Under the pieces are notes generated by a model. The model saw only the letters and a program-made list of their open reading frames with translations, ran no database searches and had not been told where the DNA came from. Positions 1-12,400 of a stretch of 64,000 bases of DNA are shown here, piece after piece. The position numbers and the translations under genes are program-made. The number at the start of each line of letters is the position of its first letter. Position 1 is the first letter of the stretch. Origin of the DNA: Branchiostoma belcheri (Eukaryota; Chordata; Leptocardii; Amphioxiformes; Branchiostomatidae); contig NW_017804653.1 of NCBI RefSeq assembly GCF_001625305.1, positions 323,446 through 387,445 on the forward strand. The letters run 5' to 3'.

Positions 1-57
1 CCGCCGGGTGTGTCGCTCCTGAGAATCTGAGGAGCAGCAAATTAAATTGGTGCGGCC
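1..57. mobile_element. Right end of a PIF/Harbinger-type MITE
   Basis: Only the right terminus is inside the window. It ends in TTAAATTGGTGCGGCC followed by TAA, the same terminus and 3-bp flank seen in the complete copies at 14826, 15565 and 57262. The 3-bp TAA/TTA duplication is typical of PIF/Harbinger insertions. No coding capacity is seen. Confidence 0.6.
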
Positions 58-449
58 TAATGGGTCTAAAACGTACCAGAAGACAGCAAGCCCGGGCCCG
101 ACCAGCAGCGGCATCGCTGTCAAAAAATACTGGATCGCTGCCGAAGCCTCCAAGTGTTTTAACTTGTTCAGTTGACATTCTGCTGAAGTCCGGTTGATTC
201 AATTCAGACTTCACACCTACATGTAGATTGAACATACAACTGACATTAGACAAGACTAGGTGTTATTTCCTACATGTAGTGTAAACAATTTCTCCGTTGT
301 TTCCCTCTAGTTGTTGTGTAATTGTAAAAAAAACATTACAACATTTTTTGGTTTTGATCAAAACTGCCCGATCTTCGCTTCCACAGGAAAACGCTGCCCA
401 CCGTTCATGACCTTTACTTAAAACATTGTCCATTTATGAAGCCTGTACG

Positions 450-843
450 TAGTGGTGCATACCGGTTCACTGGACTTGGATCCGGACTTGTAAACATGTT
501 TAGGTTCAAGTCCAAAAAAACCTAAAAGTCAAGAACCGAGTCCGGACTTATTACCATATAAGACCATTTCACATACCCCTTTTCTTTTTAAACCACCTAA
601 AACCTTCCGTAGATTCCAAAATCTTTGCTGCAAAATGAAGAAAACATTGCCATCGGGCATCGTCAAGTACCAGCCTCCATTTTATGTGGCCAAAGTTTCA
701 CCCAGACAACATTGCAAGGTTGCCAACATGCAATTTTGTATATGCCATGGGTTTAGGTCTGGACTTAAGTCCGGACCTGAACCTAAACCTCTGGACTTGA
801 ATCCGGACCTGAACCTGAAATTGGGTTTAGGTATGCATCACTA
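450..843. mobile_element. hAT-type MITE with 8-bp target duplication
   Basis: The ends are TAGTGGTGCATACC and GGTATGCATCACTA, inverted with one mismatch. They are flanked by a perfect 8-bp direct repeat, CCTGTACG (442-449 and 844-851), the size hAT transposases make. The inside is a degenerate internal repeat of TCCGGACTTG / CTGGACTTGAATCC and their complements. There is no transposase; the 77-codon open frame inside is incidental. Confidence 0.8.
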
Positions 844-852
844 CCTGTACGT

Positions 853-1920
853 AGCACGTATTTGCTAATGATACAGAAAAATCTTTTCTGTTCAAACTGT
901 GGCAAACTTGTTTAACTGCCAAGGACGAATTAAGCGACATAGCTCATGTGAGGAAAACTGAAAAGTATGAAATTGTTAGACTCACCAAAATTCGCTAAGA
1001 AATCAAAGTAGCGTGACTTGTTCACCTCCGCGTCTCGCCCTCAAGTGCGCGGGCCGCGAGCTGGGACGGAGATTTGTAGGCAGCTCATTATCTATGCAGG
1101 GACCTTTAGCGTCAAGAATTGTAGGCGTGGCCGGTAATTGACTGCCTCGTCCGACGTGACGTTGTTAAATACGTCACTAGCTTGAAATAATTAATTAAAT
1201 GAATCAAAGATGATGTTTCCTAAAATTTTAGTTTTTGATAATGTTACAAAATGTGATAAAACGGCGAATTCGTAAGGTTGGCAAACTTCTGAATCGCAGA
1301 CACCATGCTTTTCTTATGACCTTTTGTCCTTCTGAAGTTCCTAACATCGTAATGCCGGATCTGTGTAATAAATCATGTCAGGAAACGCCAACTACATGTA
1401 GTCCAGCGAAAGAAATCCTGTGCGCGACACAACAGGTATGGACTCGGACTGGCATGCCACACATACATCGTTTTTTTTTTTTGTGGAGAATTTTGAACAA
1501 AAATTGAGGTTTGAATAAGAATTCATATCGTTTTGGGTACTTTTGAGAACATAGAGGCTACTGAGCGATAGTGCTCCCCACGTGCACAAAGTCGTCAGAC
1601 GAGTCATATGTGACAAGATAAATGACATCCTGGGGAGCTCCACCCATTCTTGGCCTTACCCATAACCGACAACAGCAATTAACCATTTATGTGTAATTAT
1701 CTGTGGTAGTGACCTGTGCCAACCCTGAGGATCCCTTGACAGCTCTACCCTTCCTATTCATAACCAACGACTATAACAAAAGTCAAACTGTCTAATTATC
1801 TGTGCAGTTAGACAAGTGACCTGTACCAACCCTTCCCCAAACCTGTACGTGAGACTGTCATACTGCATTCTTGAGTACCTTATCATTTACTGTTTAACCA
1901 ACCTAATTTGGTATTGACCA
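853..1920. other. Unassigned interval
   Basis: I see no convincing exon, RNA or repeat end here. Open frames of 80-90 codons overlap on both strands at 1235-1643 without any recognisable motif. A short T-run lies near 1470. Confidence 0.4.
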
Positions 1921-1924
1921 TACA

Positions 1925-4088
1925 ATACCATCTTTAATCGACAACGGATGTGTTATATCCGATGATAAGGCCAAAGCTGACACTTTCAATCAGTATTTTG
2001 CGTCACAAACATACCTAAACACAATGGGTGCCTCTCTTCCCCAATTCGTACCCAGGACTGAGTGTACTCTTGATTGTATTACTTGTTCTCCAGCCGAAGT
2101 GTATCAAGTCCTGTGTAACCTTGACATAAGTAAGGCCACAGGTAATAGACTGCTTAAACACATTGCCCCATCCTTGGCTGAGCCATTATCCAACCTGTTT
2201 AACTAATATCAGTTCAGGGTGGTTGTTTTCCAACAATTTGGAAGCCTTCGCATGTAGTTCCAATCCACAAGAAAGGCGACAAACAAGCCAAGACAAATTA
2301 CAGGCCCATTTCTCTTTTATGTTGTATATCGAAAGTCTTTGAAAGAATTGTCTACATGCCGCTGTCTTCTTACCTCCTGCAAAACAAACTGCTCACTGAT
2401 AGAAACTCTGGGTTTTCCCCTGGGGACTCCACAATAAACTCATTGACATATCTAACTCACAATGTGCATCTTGCACTTGACAAAGGACTTGATACACGCG
2501 CTGTCTTTCTAGATATATCCAAAGCGTTTGACAAAGTATGGCATGTGGGGTTAATTTTCAAATTAGAGCAACTAGGAATAACCGGATCTCTTCTAGCTTG
2601 GATCTCTTCTTATTTAAACGACCGACAGCAGCGTGTCGTGATCAACGGCACCTGTTCTGATTGGGCACCTGTTGATGCGGGCGTGCCACAGGGCTCGCTC
2701 TTAGGGCCATTGCTTTTTCTCGTTTTTATTAACGATTTAGTGGACGACTTGGAAACAGACGGCCGTCTATTCGCCGACGATACTTCACTGACCGAAGTTG
2801 TTAGAGATCCTGTTATTTCAGCCGATAGACTAAACAATGATCTCAAAATAGTGGAAAACTGGGCGGACCAATGGCTGGTGACCTTTAACCCACTCAAAAC
2901 TGAACTAATGACATTTTCATCCAAACGTATAAAAATTGCCCACCCACCATTGTATTTCAAAGGAGTTCAGTTAATTGAAGTCCCTTCTCACAAACACCTC
3001 GGCCTACACCTTACCCCTAATCTATCATGGTCATTACATGTTTCAATTATAACTTCTTCTGCGATGAAACGGATTAACCTTTTAAAAAGAATAGCAACCT
3101 TTGTTCCACGAAAAACTCTAGGAACTTTATATAAGGTAATGATAAGGCCATTACTGGAGTATGCCGACGTTGTTTGGGAAGGATTAACTGATAAAGACTC
3201 TGACTTAATTGAATCTGTTCAACTCAATGCAGCTCGGATATGTACTGGCGCAATGAGAGGAACAAATAGTAACAGCATTTTGTCCGAGGTTGGCTGGGAA
3301 ACAATGTCATGTAGACGTCAAAAGCACAAACTTGTAAACTTTTACAAAATCATCAATGAATTAGCACCAAAATACTTACAAGAATTGGTACCACTACAAA
3401 CCGGTGACTCCACCCCATACAGTCTCCGTACAGATCAGAATTACGTCTTAATTCCTGCTAGAACTGAGAAATTCAAAAAATCTTTTCTGCCTACTTCCAT
3501 TGCTTCCTGGAACAACCTGCCGTTAACTACACGAGCATCTACATCGATTGCCATCTTTAAAAAAGAGTTGGAGACTTATCACAGTCCTCGCACTCAACCT
3601 CACTTCTCCCATGGTCCGAGAAACCCAGCTATTCGCCTTACCAGACTTAGACTCAACCGCAGTCAGTTAAACTTTCACCTGTTCCAACATCAATGTGTGC
3701 CCAGTCCTGCGTGTAAATGTGGTCACTCCAACGAAACAGCTGTACACTACTTCTTACACTGCCCACTGTATAATGACGAACGTAATCATGATAACATCTT
3801 TAACTTACATCCTGCCATTTGACATAAATAACACCACCGACAGCACCTTATGTTCAACTGTTCTCAGGGGTAACCCCTCATTGTCATTTGCCAACAATTG
3901 TAAAATATTTGATGTGGTTTTCAACTTTATTTTGCAGACAGGACGTTTTGCTTGATTTATTTGATTATGATTTGTACACCAGCTCTTTATGTCTGTTCCT
4001 ATTACTGTTACTACTCTGTTCCCTTTATGTGTGAGGAGAGGGCTTATATAAGTTTTCAACTTGCTGCCCGATCCTCAAAAAATAAATG
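1925..4088 (+). mobile_element. 5'-truncated non-LTR retrotransposon (LINE) with reverse transcriptase
   Basis: A frame from about 1930 to 2206 (ending TAA) and another from about 2203 to 3822 are consecutive pieces of one ORF2, separated by an apparent single-base frame change near 2203. The second holds reverse transcriptase motifs: YRPISLL, the palm block DISKAFDKVWH, GVPQGSLLGPLLF and the catalytic FADD box (near 2770). The C-terminal part has a CKCG...H...HC zinc-finger-like motif near 3710-3760, common in Jockey/CR1-group elements. The endonuclease domain is missing, so the copy is 5'-truncated. A short 3' UTR follows and ends in CTCAAAAAATAAATG near 4088, a simple LINE-like tail. It is a dead copy by truncation and frame change. 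The exact clade is not certain. Confidence 0.85.
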
Positions 4089-4130
4089 TGAACTAGAAAG
4101 GCCAATATTTGCTTTGGAGCAAATATAGCG

Positions 4131-4825
4131 ATGGGTTCACCACATTTTACCACATGGCAGGGAAAGAATGAGAAACACAAGGGAAAACAATGCTTTACAT
4201 TGATATAACTATAGTATGAAGTAACATACAACTAAGACTACAACAGTTGGATAGCTATTCCCTACATTATTGGTTAGGATTGCATAATGCAAACTGTTGA
4301 TTTTCAAGATAAAAAGAAGCGTTCATAGCCCGCATTCCAATGCTGGAGCAGGAAAGCTTAAAATACCTACCAAAACACTTGAATACAGACATACTGTCAG
4401 TATGGCATGGCTCTGTGCAGGTGTAAATGAAGTTAAGCCAGTTAAATCCCAACAGCCAATCAGCAAGGAGAATAGAGGAAAGCTGCATGCCTATTGGTTG
4501 ATGCCTTGCATGCCATTGTGATGACTCATGTCCAAATGTGGTAAACACTGCACACTTACACAGTAATACATTAGCTATTACACAGCCAAAAAACTCAAAT
4601 AAAACCATTCTAAAAGCCTGTATCACAATAATTTAAAAAACGCCTAGGGGTATTTGCCCACTGTACCTCCATACCAAATTTCAGGACCTTAGGCCCTAAA
4701 ATGAAGAAGCTGAATCCATTTAAAGATATGGCAGGAGGAGAAGGAGGAGGAGGAGAAGAAGAAGAAGAAACATCAGAAAAAGCAATATGGTTTCACCACA
4801 CCACTTCGTGGTGTGGTGAACCCAT
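4131..4825. mobile_element. Foldback/MITE-like element with 14-bp inverted ends
   Basis: The ends ATGGGTTCACCACA and TGTGGTGAACCCAT are perfectly inverted. The right end is itself a small palindrome (CACCACACCACTTCGTGGTGTGGTG, written here as two arms around ACTTCGT). A purine-rich GGA/GAA microsatellite lies at about 4733-4770. No clear target duplication is seen, so the class is open. Confidence 0.45.
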
Positions 4826-5200
4826 AATAAAATAAAATAAACCTATATGCTACACAACATCGCGCGCTTTGCCCCCATACTTTATACGTTATGTAGTCAT
4901 GTTGTTGCTGCCATTGTCATTGAATGGTTGATTGTCATTTCATGGTATAGTCACTGTGATGAATTGTGTAGTCAGTGAGGCTTTGTAAATTTATTTAGTA
5001 CTCACAGTGCTTGATATATACAGTCCCTCAGTTGTTGTGATCCTATGTAGAATGTTGAATGAACTTGAGAATTAGAAATACTACTAAAAAAATTTATTAC
5101 TTGGTTATACAACACAGTACCAGTGACTCATGGATCATTCTACTCTAGCAGGTGATTCAGAGTCACAACTGGGTGGACACCTGGGCTTAAGAGGGAGTGG
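4826..5200. other. Unassigned interval
   Basis: AT-rich sequence between two repeats; I see nothing I can name. Confidence 0.4.
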
Positions 5201-5204
5201 AGGG

Positions 5205-6010
5205 TACTATATTTCTTTCTTTATTTATTTCTTTATTTGAATTTACCACATGCAAAAACAAGTGGAAGGGAGGACAAAACAGGTGTATCAATGCCTTTAC
5301 AAGTTGTCCTCCCAAACCTGAAATGATAATACAAAACAATACGGAACCAAGTCAAACAATAAACATTAGGCATAAGACATCAAAAATCAGTAGACATGAA
5401 ATATACAATTCGGTAAAAGTTATACAGAGAATTGATTATGTACAAAAATTATCAAATGTCATTATGTACAGATTAAAAAGCTAATTATGATACTAATGCG
5501 GCCTTAAAGCAGTGCATGAGGCACACCCACAAGATGTGGACCAGGAGCAGGGAACGTCGATATTGAACTGGGTGTCAAATCTCATAAACGTGGCTCTCAC
5601 AAGCGATCGCTTGAATGTCAAGATGTTGGACATTTCAGAGGCTTGAACCCCAATATTACGGAGGACAGGACTCAGCTGATTCCAGATGGTGACCAGCCTT
5701 GGTAATATTGTAAGAAGAGCTGAAGGCTGATGTCCTTACTCTAATGGGGGTAAGCATGTGCGATCTGAGGTATCTAGAGGGTCTGGAAGGGAAGGATACA
5801 TACTTGTGAACAATTGGTTTAGACTTAATAAACACCATGACGTCGCAAACTTCACGCCTGTGTGCAAGAGGCAACCCTGTACGATATGGAGGGACTCTAG
5901 TACAACATCTGGGCCCTGCATGGACAAGAACTGCCAGACTCAGAAGAGAATGGAGTCAGTCAAGGGAGAGGTTTCTCCACGGGAGTGAAATGGTGATTCA
6001 GGTTTGGCCA
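5205..6010 (-). mobile_element. 5'-truncated LINE fragment, antisense
   Basis: Read on the minus strand, 5990-5510 gives pieces of a LINE ORF2 C-terminus in shifting frames. There is an HRREVCDVMVF segment (near 5860), then TSAFSSSYNI, then VTIWNQLSPVLR and FKRSLVRA, then a cysteine-rich end (WSTSCGCASC). This order (HRR..., then a W-N-x-L block, then F-K-x-x-L) is the usual tail of CR1/L2-like proteins. The A-rich tail appears as TTTATTTATTTCTTTATT on the plus strand near 5215-5240, which marks the 3' end. More than one frame break is present. Confidence 0.6.
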
Positions 6011-6100
6011 TTTACATGAAAGTTTGGTACAGTGCTTTGATAATAAGTCAAGGTTAATGTCTACTACTGATTCTCATTTTAGATTTTCAGTCACTCTATT

Positions 6101-6180
6101 CAGGGCTTGAAATTCATTTTTGGGAATAGGTGCACTGGTGCACCCAACCTAAAATATAAGGTGCACAAAAAAATTTTGGG
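6101..6180. mobile_element. Left end of a hAT-like nonautonomous element (partial)
   Basis: It begins CAGGGCTTGAAATTCA and continues into a GGTGCAC-rich stretch (GGTGCACTGGTGCACCC). The same end in reverse lies at 11590-11658. The two are not a pair, because their flanks do not match. I cannot find this copy's other end. Confidence 0.4.
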
Positions 6181-6466
6181 GTGCACCATATGAATGAAAA
6201 ACTAATTACAGATCTTACTAAAACTTGAATCTAAAATTGGAGCTAATTTACAACAAAGACTTTTTGTTATTTTTCTGACACTTGTATGCCAAGAATATCC
6301 TGCATACTATTATACATTTGATATGTACAAAATACCTACAAAAATATTTGGGTGCACCCACAGACAAAAAATGTTTCAGGAGTGAATGGAGTCCTTTTTA
6401 TCTTGTCCTCTTGCTGAATCTTAACTTAAAAATGTCTGAGATCCAAGCAAAGGCATTGGTGTGGCC

Positions 6467-9400
6467 CTAATATTTGCGCAAGATGGATACAAAGTAACCC
6501 TCATTTGACACAACAATCTGCCCCTCCCCACCTGTAGCTAAACGGTAAGGGTTCCGCACGTAAGCGACAGTGCGGATGTGTTTTCCCTCAGCTGTGAACA
6601 TCTCTAATTTGCTGTTCCAAACATCACCCACAATTACATGGCCAGATTTGTCCAGAGAGATTCCCCAGGGCGTGAACCAATCTCCTGCTTTACTGTCAAA
6701 ACTGGAAAGGTAGACTCCGTTCTTGTCGTACTTTTGAACAGTCATGCTTGGCTTGTGAGTGATGAAGACGTTTCCTTTCTCATCCATGGCAATAGACTGC
6801 CAAGAGTCTTGAACTCCTGCAGTTGACCCAAACTTGCTCAATTTTGGCACCTGTGTCGGTGTGTAAGTAGGTCTAAACCACACGGCCTCCATGCGCCTGT
6901 ATCTTGGAATACTTGTTAAATATTGAGTTGCATGTACTGCTATTGTTAGTATGATTCTGTCAGAAATTTTGTTCCAGGCAAGCCCAGAGATTCCAAGTCC
7001 ACTGCTGAAAGTACACTTAGAAAGGACATGGCCCTCTTTGCTATACTGACGGACGGTATGTCCAGTAAAAGCATTTATCAAATGACCTGCGTACAAAGCT
7101 ACCCACAGGGTATCGCTTCGGCCGGTGGATATGGCATGTGGTTTTAAGTTTCCCGTGGAAAAACTGCGAAGGAAAACTCCCGTCATGCTGAAGACTTGGA
7201 TTCGTCTGTTGCCCTCGTCAGTCACAAATATCTCGTTAGTCGAGGACACGGCCACTCCTCCCGCGGTCTGAACTTGCCGGGTCCGTTTCCGGCCCCACCA
7301 AATTTGACCCTGTCATTATTTCCTGCTTGTAAAACAATAGTAAAACACTTAGTGAAGTGGGCACCATTTTTTAGACTAAAGATCCTCATAAAAACTAAAG
7401 CAAGACCAACAATATACCACTAAATAAAGACATCAGACAATAAAAACTGACACTGATAATTGGCTAAAAAAGGTGTTTAGGTCCAGGTTTGGTGTCTTAG
7501 GCCACAGCAAGTAATTTTTGTGGATGACATCAGTGCGCGCAGTAATTTTCGCCTGATTTTGGAAAAAAAAACAGAAATTTTGTTTCCCTATGACAGTGGT
7601 CAACATGCCGAAAATTGGCAAAGGTATCTGTTGCCATCCCGGAAGGTGGATGGCAGATAACTTTAAAGAGGAGACAAGAAAAAGCTCTGATTTAATGTTT
7701 TGTTTCTTTCTTTGATGCAGTGATATGTGAAGCTGGCTGTGTATATGTGATGTTCCCACTGATTAAAAACCATTTGAACAATGATTGAATCAAAATTTTA
7801 GAATGTAGGAACCTTGTTTTTTTCGGCCTGCCTTGTTTTTTTTTCCGCACTCGCATTAGATTTGGTGTCTGCAGACTGAGGATCTCATCCATAAAATCTA
7901 CTTGCTGTGGCCTTACTACTGTACCTATAACTATAGGCACACATTAATTTTGCTTCCATAAGAAGAGAAAATACTTTGTTGTGCCCACCTGTACAGTGAT
8001 AAGTTACCTCCAGGTATTTCTTGTTGTGTGGACAGGGGTCAACAATGTGCTTTATAATTACCGGTATTGTCACCTTACAATGTTTGTAGCCCTGGCATTT
8101 TTGTCTTACAGTGGACTGGGTCCTGCGTGAGAACAAATACAAGATCAAGGTCAAGTACTGTAATTCCTGATTTTTTCACTGTACTTTATATCACTAGTTT
8201 TCACTGTCACTTCTGAACTTATCATTACAGTTAACAAGTAATTCCTGGACTTTCCCGCACCTGTGAATATGTAGTTCCGTAAACATGTCCATTTTTCTCA
8301 GATCATGAAATTTTGCTACCGTGAACATAAAGTGAATTACAGTACATTAAAACTGTCAATATTTGTAAGGGAAAGCTAATTTTTTAAAAATCCAATTGAC
8401 ACTTTTAAAAGGTGAAATATTAAATGTAAAAATCAGATAGGTGTATGTACAAAATAATACTAAAAATCTGCAGGTCTTTCACAATAATTCCCTGCAAAAG
8501 TTACGATACATCTCAACTACCTCAACTATAACTTACAGTACAAATGTCTGTTGCACTTTAATTGTAATAAAAAGAGTATAAGAAAGTTACTGTATCTTAT
8601 CACTAGTGTGTGTTTGCACATACATGTTTCATGTGCTTCTAGTCTATGTATTACACAAACACTTGTACCGTATTCCACAATTACAGAAAAGTATGGGAAT
8701 AAAGGAGTCACATATTTAGAAAATTGTGGGAAGCAAGCAGATCTAGTTTCTGTTGGAACCATGATATGCATGAACCTAGTTTGGTAAGAATAAAAATCGC
8801 AAGCTCAAACTCTGAAATAAATGAAGACCAGTTGTTATTGCCTTCGACGAGAAGGCTGTGAAATCGTTTCGGCACTGTTTGGCAGATAATGAACGATAAA
8901 TCTTGAAGGAATGGTCCGAGGTTCACGAATTTTAGGCAGGTTGTCTTTGGGATGGCCATTGTCAAGGCCAAAAATGTACTTCGTGGGAAGTTCCTACATC
9001 ACTGCAGTTACCATTTGTGTTTGACTTTTTCCTTGTTAACAAGATAACTTGAGAATCCTTAAATGGATGTTCATGATTTTTAGTTGGCAAGTTACCGTTG
9101 AAAATACCAAGGTCAAGTTTGGAAAAGGGCCTTGTGGGGGGTCCCCACGTCATTAAATTAGACCTTTTGTGTTGGTCATTTTTTTAGAATTGTAGTTGCA
9201 ATCGAGCATCTAGAGGACTGATCTTTCAGAGGATGGGATTGGATTAGGAATGGTGCTCCTACTTGTCGTTTTTCTGTTTACAGTTGGTGTCACATCTCCG
9301 GAACCATCTACATCCACAGCGAGGATCTTTCTCCCTCCGACCGTAGAAGGCGTCGTCAATCACGATCAACTCGCCCGCTGCACAAGCCAGCCACATGGTA

Positions 9401-12400
9401 CTCTCCTCGCATTTTTTATCTGTATCAGTGATAGCATCTTACCTTTAGGCCACACCAATCCAAGTTAGTTCTTTCATTTTCTCTGAAAAACTACAAAGCA
9501 ACTGTCCAGTGAAAAAAAAGCAAATTAAAAAAAAAAAACATTTTCAGAACCAACCTCATCCTTACTATCATTAGTATTATAGATGCTGCGCCAAGCATTT
9601 TTTTTAATTTCAAAATGTACAAAGAAAAACTAGATTTGTCGTGTAATATACCAGTACCCAGTATGAAATGATAATAAACAATCTGGATAAAATGTAGTAC
9701 TACACAATTGTAGGAAGCACATCAAGCAACTTAAATATTTTCCATCAGTTAAAAATAAAAAAGCCTTGTAATGAAAATCAGTAGAATATGGAGATTGCAA
9801 ATTATACTGAAAATGGAAGCTCAGTGATCTATTTTTTAAATCACTTTGAGAAAAATAGAAGAGAGCAATTCCAAGAAAAGCAGAATGGAGCAATTCTAAG
9901 AACCAAATGATTAAATTGGTATGGGTTTGGCTTAGACCGTAGATCTACCAACCATGGTATATTCATGGAAAAAACAGTGTTGTTTTCCATCTTTTGCTGC
10001 TTAAAGATCCGTTTTCTTTAGTTTGAGTGATAGCATTGTTGTATCGAAAATTTTGATAAGGTTGATAGTATAGTCAAAATTTCAATAATACCTTAATAGG
10101 AGACAATATGTGTATGTTAATATTACTTGTGTACTTACTTATTTTGTAGTTGGGTGGGTTGGTGCTATCAATAACCCAAGGGATGGGTGGGTTGGTACCA
10201 TCGATAGTACCAAGGATGGGTGGGTTGGTACCATTGACAGTTTCAAGGATGGGTGGGTTAGTATCATCGATAGTTTCAAGGATGGGTGGGTTGGTACCAT
10301 CAATAGTACCAAGGGTGGGTGGGTTGGTACCATTGACAGTTTCAAGGATGGGTGGGTTGGTACCATCGATAGTACCAAGGGTGGGTGGGTTAGTACCATT
10401 GATGCCCCCATGGGTGGGTAGCTTGGTACCATTGATACTCTCAAGAATTTTTGGGTTGGTACCATCAGTGTTTTGGATGATAGCTACAGTGTATTTAGTT
10501 GTGCTTGCCACTTCTGTTTCATTCAATGTGGTCAAGTTGATGCCTTCTTGCATAGGACTAGCCTGGAAAAAACAGGAACAGGAAGAAATGTAAAATTACT
10601 GTCAGGACAGTGTGTGATGGTAGCTCGGTACCAGGGACAGTGTGTGATGGTAGTTCAGTACCAGGGACAGTGTGTGATGGTAGTTCAGCACCAGGGACAG
10701 TGTGTGATGGTAGTTCAGCACCAGGGACAGTGTGTGATGGTAGTTCAGCACCAGGGACAGTGTGTGATGGTAGTTCAGCACCAGATGGTAGTTCAGCACC
10801 AGGGACAGTGTGTGGTGGTAGTTCAGTACCAGGGACAGTATCTGATGGTAGTTCAGCACCAGGGACAGTGTGTGATGGTAGTTCAGCACCAGGGACAGTG
10901 TGTGATGGTAGTTCAGCACCAGAGACAGTGTGTGATGGTAGTTCAGCACCAGGGACAGTGTGTGATGGTAGTTCAGCACCAGGGACAGTGTGTGATGGTA
11001 GTTCAGCACCAGGGACAGTGTGTGATGGTAGTTCAGCACCAGGGACAGTGTGTGATGGTAGTTCAGCACCAGGGACAGTGTGTGATGGTAGTTCAGCACC
11101 AGAGACAGTGTGTGATGGTAGTTCAGCACCAGGGACAGTGTGTGATGGTAGTTCAGCACCAGAGACAGTGTGTGGTGGTAGTTCAGCACCAGGGACAGTG
11201 TGTGATGGTAGTTCAGCACCAGTTACAGTGTGTGATGGTAGTTCAGCACCAGGGACAGTGTGTGGTGGTAGTTCAGCACCAGGGACAGTGTGTGATTGTA
11301 GTTCAGCACCAGGGAAAGTGTGTGATAAAGTGAGAACCTTTGATGTGCCTTTTGTACACTTAGGATACGGCATATACTTGACATAATTCATACTGGTCAG
11401 GAAAAATACATCAACTAATAATAAGTACATCACTTATTTGAAATTTTGAAGTCAGTTAGAGAAGCTAAGTTGCTAGGAAAGGCAGTAATTTAAAAGCTAG
11501 TTCATATTTAGGTTTTGCTGACATTCCACCTCATTTTATGTTACTAATACTAGTAATTGTGCATCTAAACTTTGTCCAGTGCATGTAGTAACATTTTTAG
11601 GTTAGGTGCACCACTGTGCACCAGTGTACCCACTCCCGAATATGAATTTCGAGCCCTGCAAAAAAGTTTTGCTTCTTAGGTTGGTACTCATATATATATC
11701 GGGTGGCTAATGGGAGTAATGAATAAATGAAACAATATTTACTATGTAAAACTCAAACTGTTGATTTGAGCTCTGACGAGATGTTGACCTTACCTTTTGC
11801 ATTACCTGTGTATGGTAATAATAGGCTCCTGTGATGATTCCATATACTGTCATCCCAGTTAAGAATAGGACAAGCACCAAAGCAGCCGGAAAGCTTTTAT
11901 TCACCACTGCATAACAGCCTTTCCAGAACAAATTTGTAAAATTGTGTTTCAGATATGCAAGGCACAGACGCAATAAACGAGTAACCAGGAAATAAAAGAA
12001 CCAGCAGACAATATTTGATTGTGACAACAGTTACTTAAAAATGTATGGATCTACATCTTAACACTCAAGTCATAAAACAAAACTAGTCACCTCAGTCCGT
12101 CACCTTACCATGGGTTTACGGAAAAACTAGAGTGCCTGCCAGGCCTCTCTACCTGGCCTGGCTAGCACGTCAGGCTACTCAGATGAGACATCGAAGTAGC
12201 TGCGCCCTCTAGTGAAATGCATGGAAATTCTCTTTACACTGGTACTGCAGGGAAAGATGGTAAGATGGTATTTTTTAGGCTACCAACAGCTGTGTGGTCA
12301 CACTCTGTTCTGATGCAAGGAACACACTTAGGCCCCTGTGTGCTCCTAGTAACTGCGAGATTCGTTCCCATGTTACTGTTACTTTTGTTATTACCCTTTG

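Noticed and set aside
6455-6469. Harbinger-like end (ATTGGTGTGGCC) at the NHL stop codon
   Set aside because: The flank is CTAA rather than TAA, and I find no matching left end, so it may be chance.
9445-9475. TTAGGCCACACCAATCC, left end of a Harbinger MITE
   Set aside because: Only about 17 bases match, and no right end follows within a family-typical distance.
10473-11433. Open frames of 205-291 codons on both strands over the 30-bp array
   Set aside because: A 30-bp unit without stops stays open in several frames on both strands; a pyrimidine tract and acceptor at 10563 mark the array as intronic.
6101-11658. A 5.5-kb hAT transposon between the two inverted CAGGGCT ends
   Set aside because: The flanks (CACTCTATT and CAAAAAAG) do not match as a target duplication, and the space is filled by the lectin-NHL gene.
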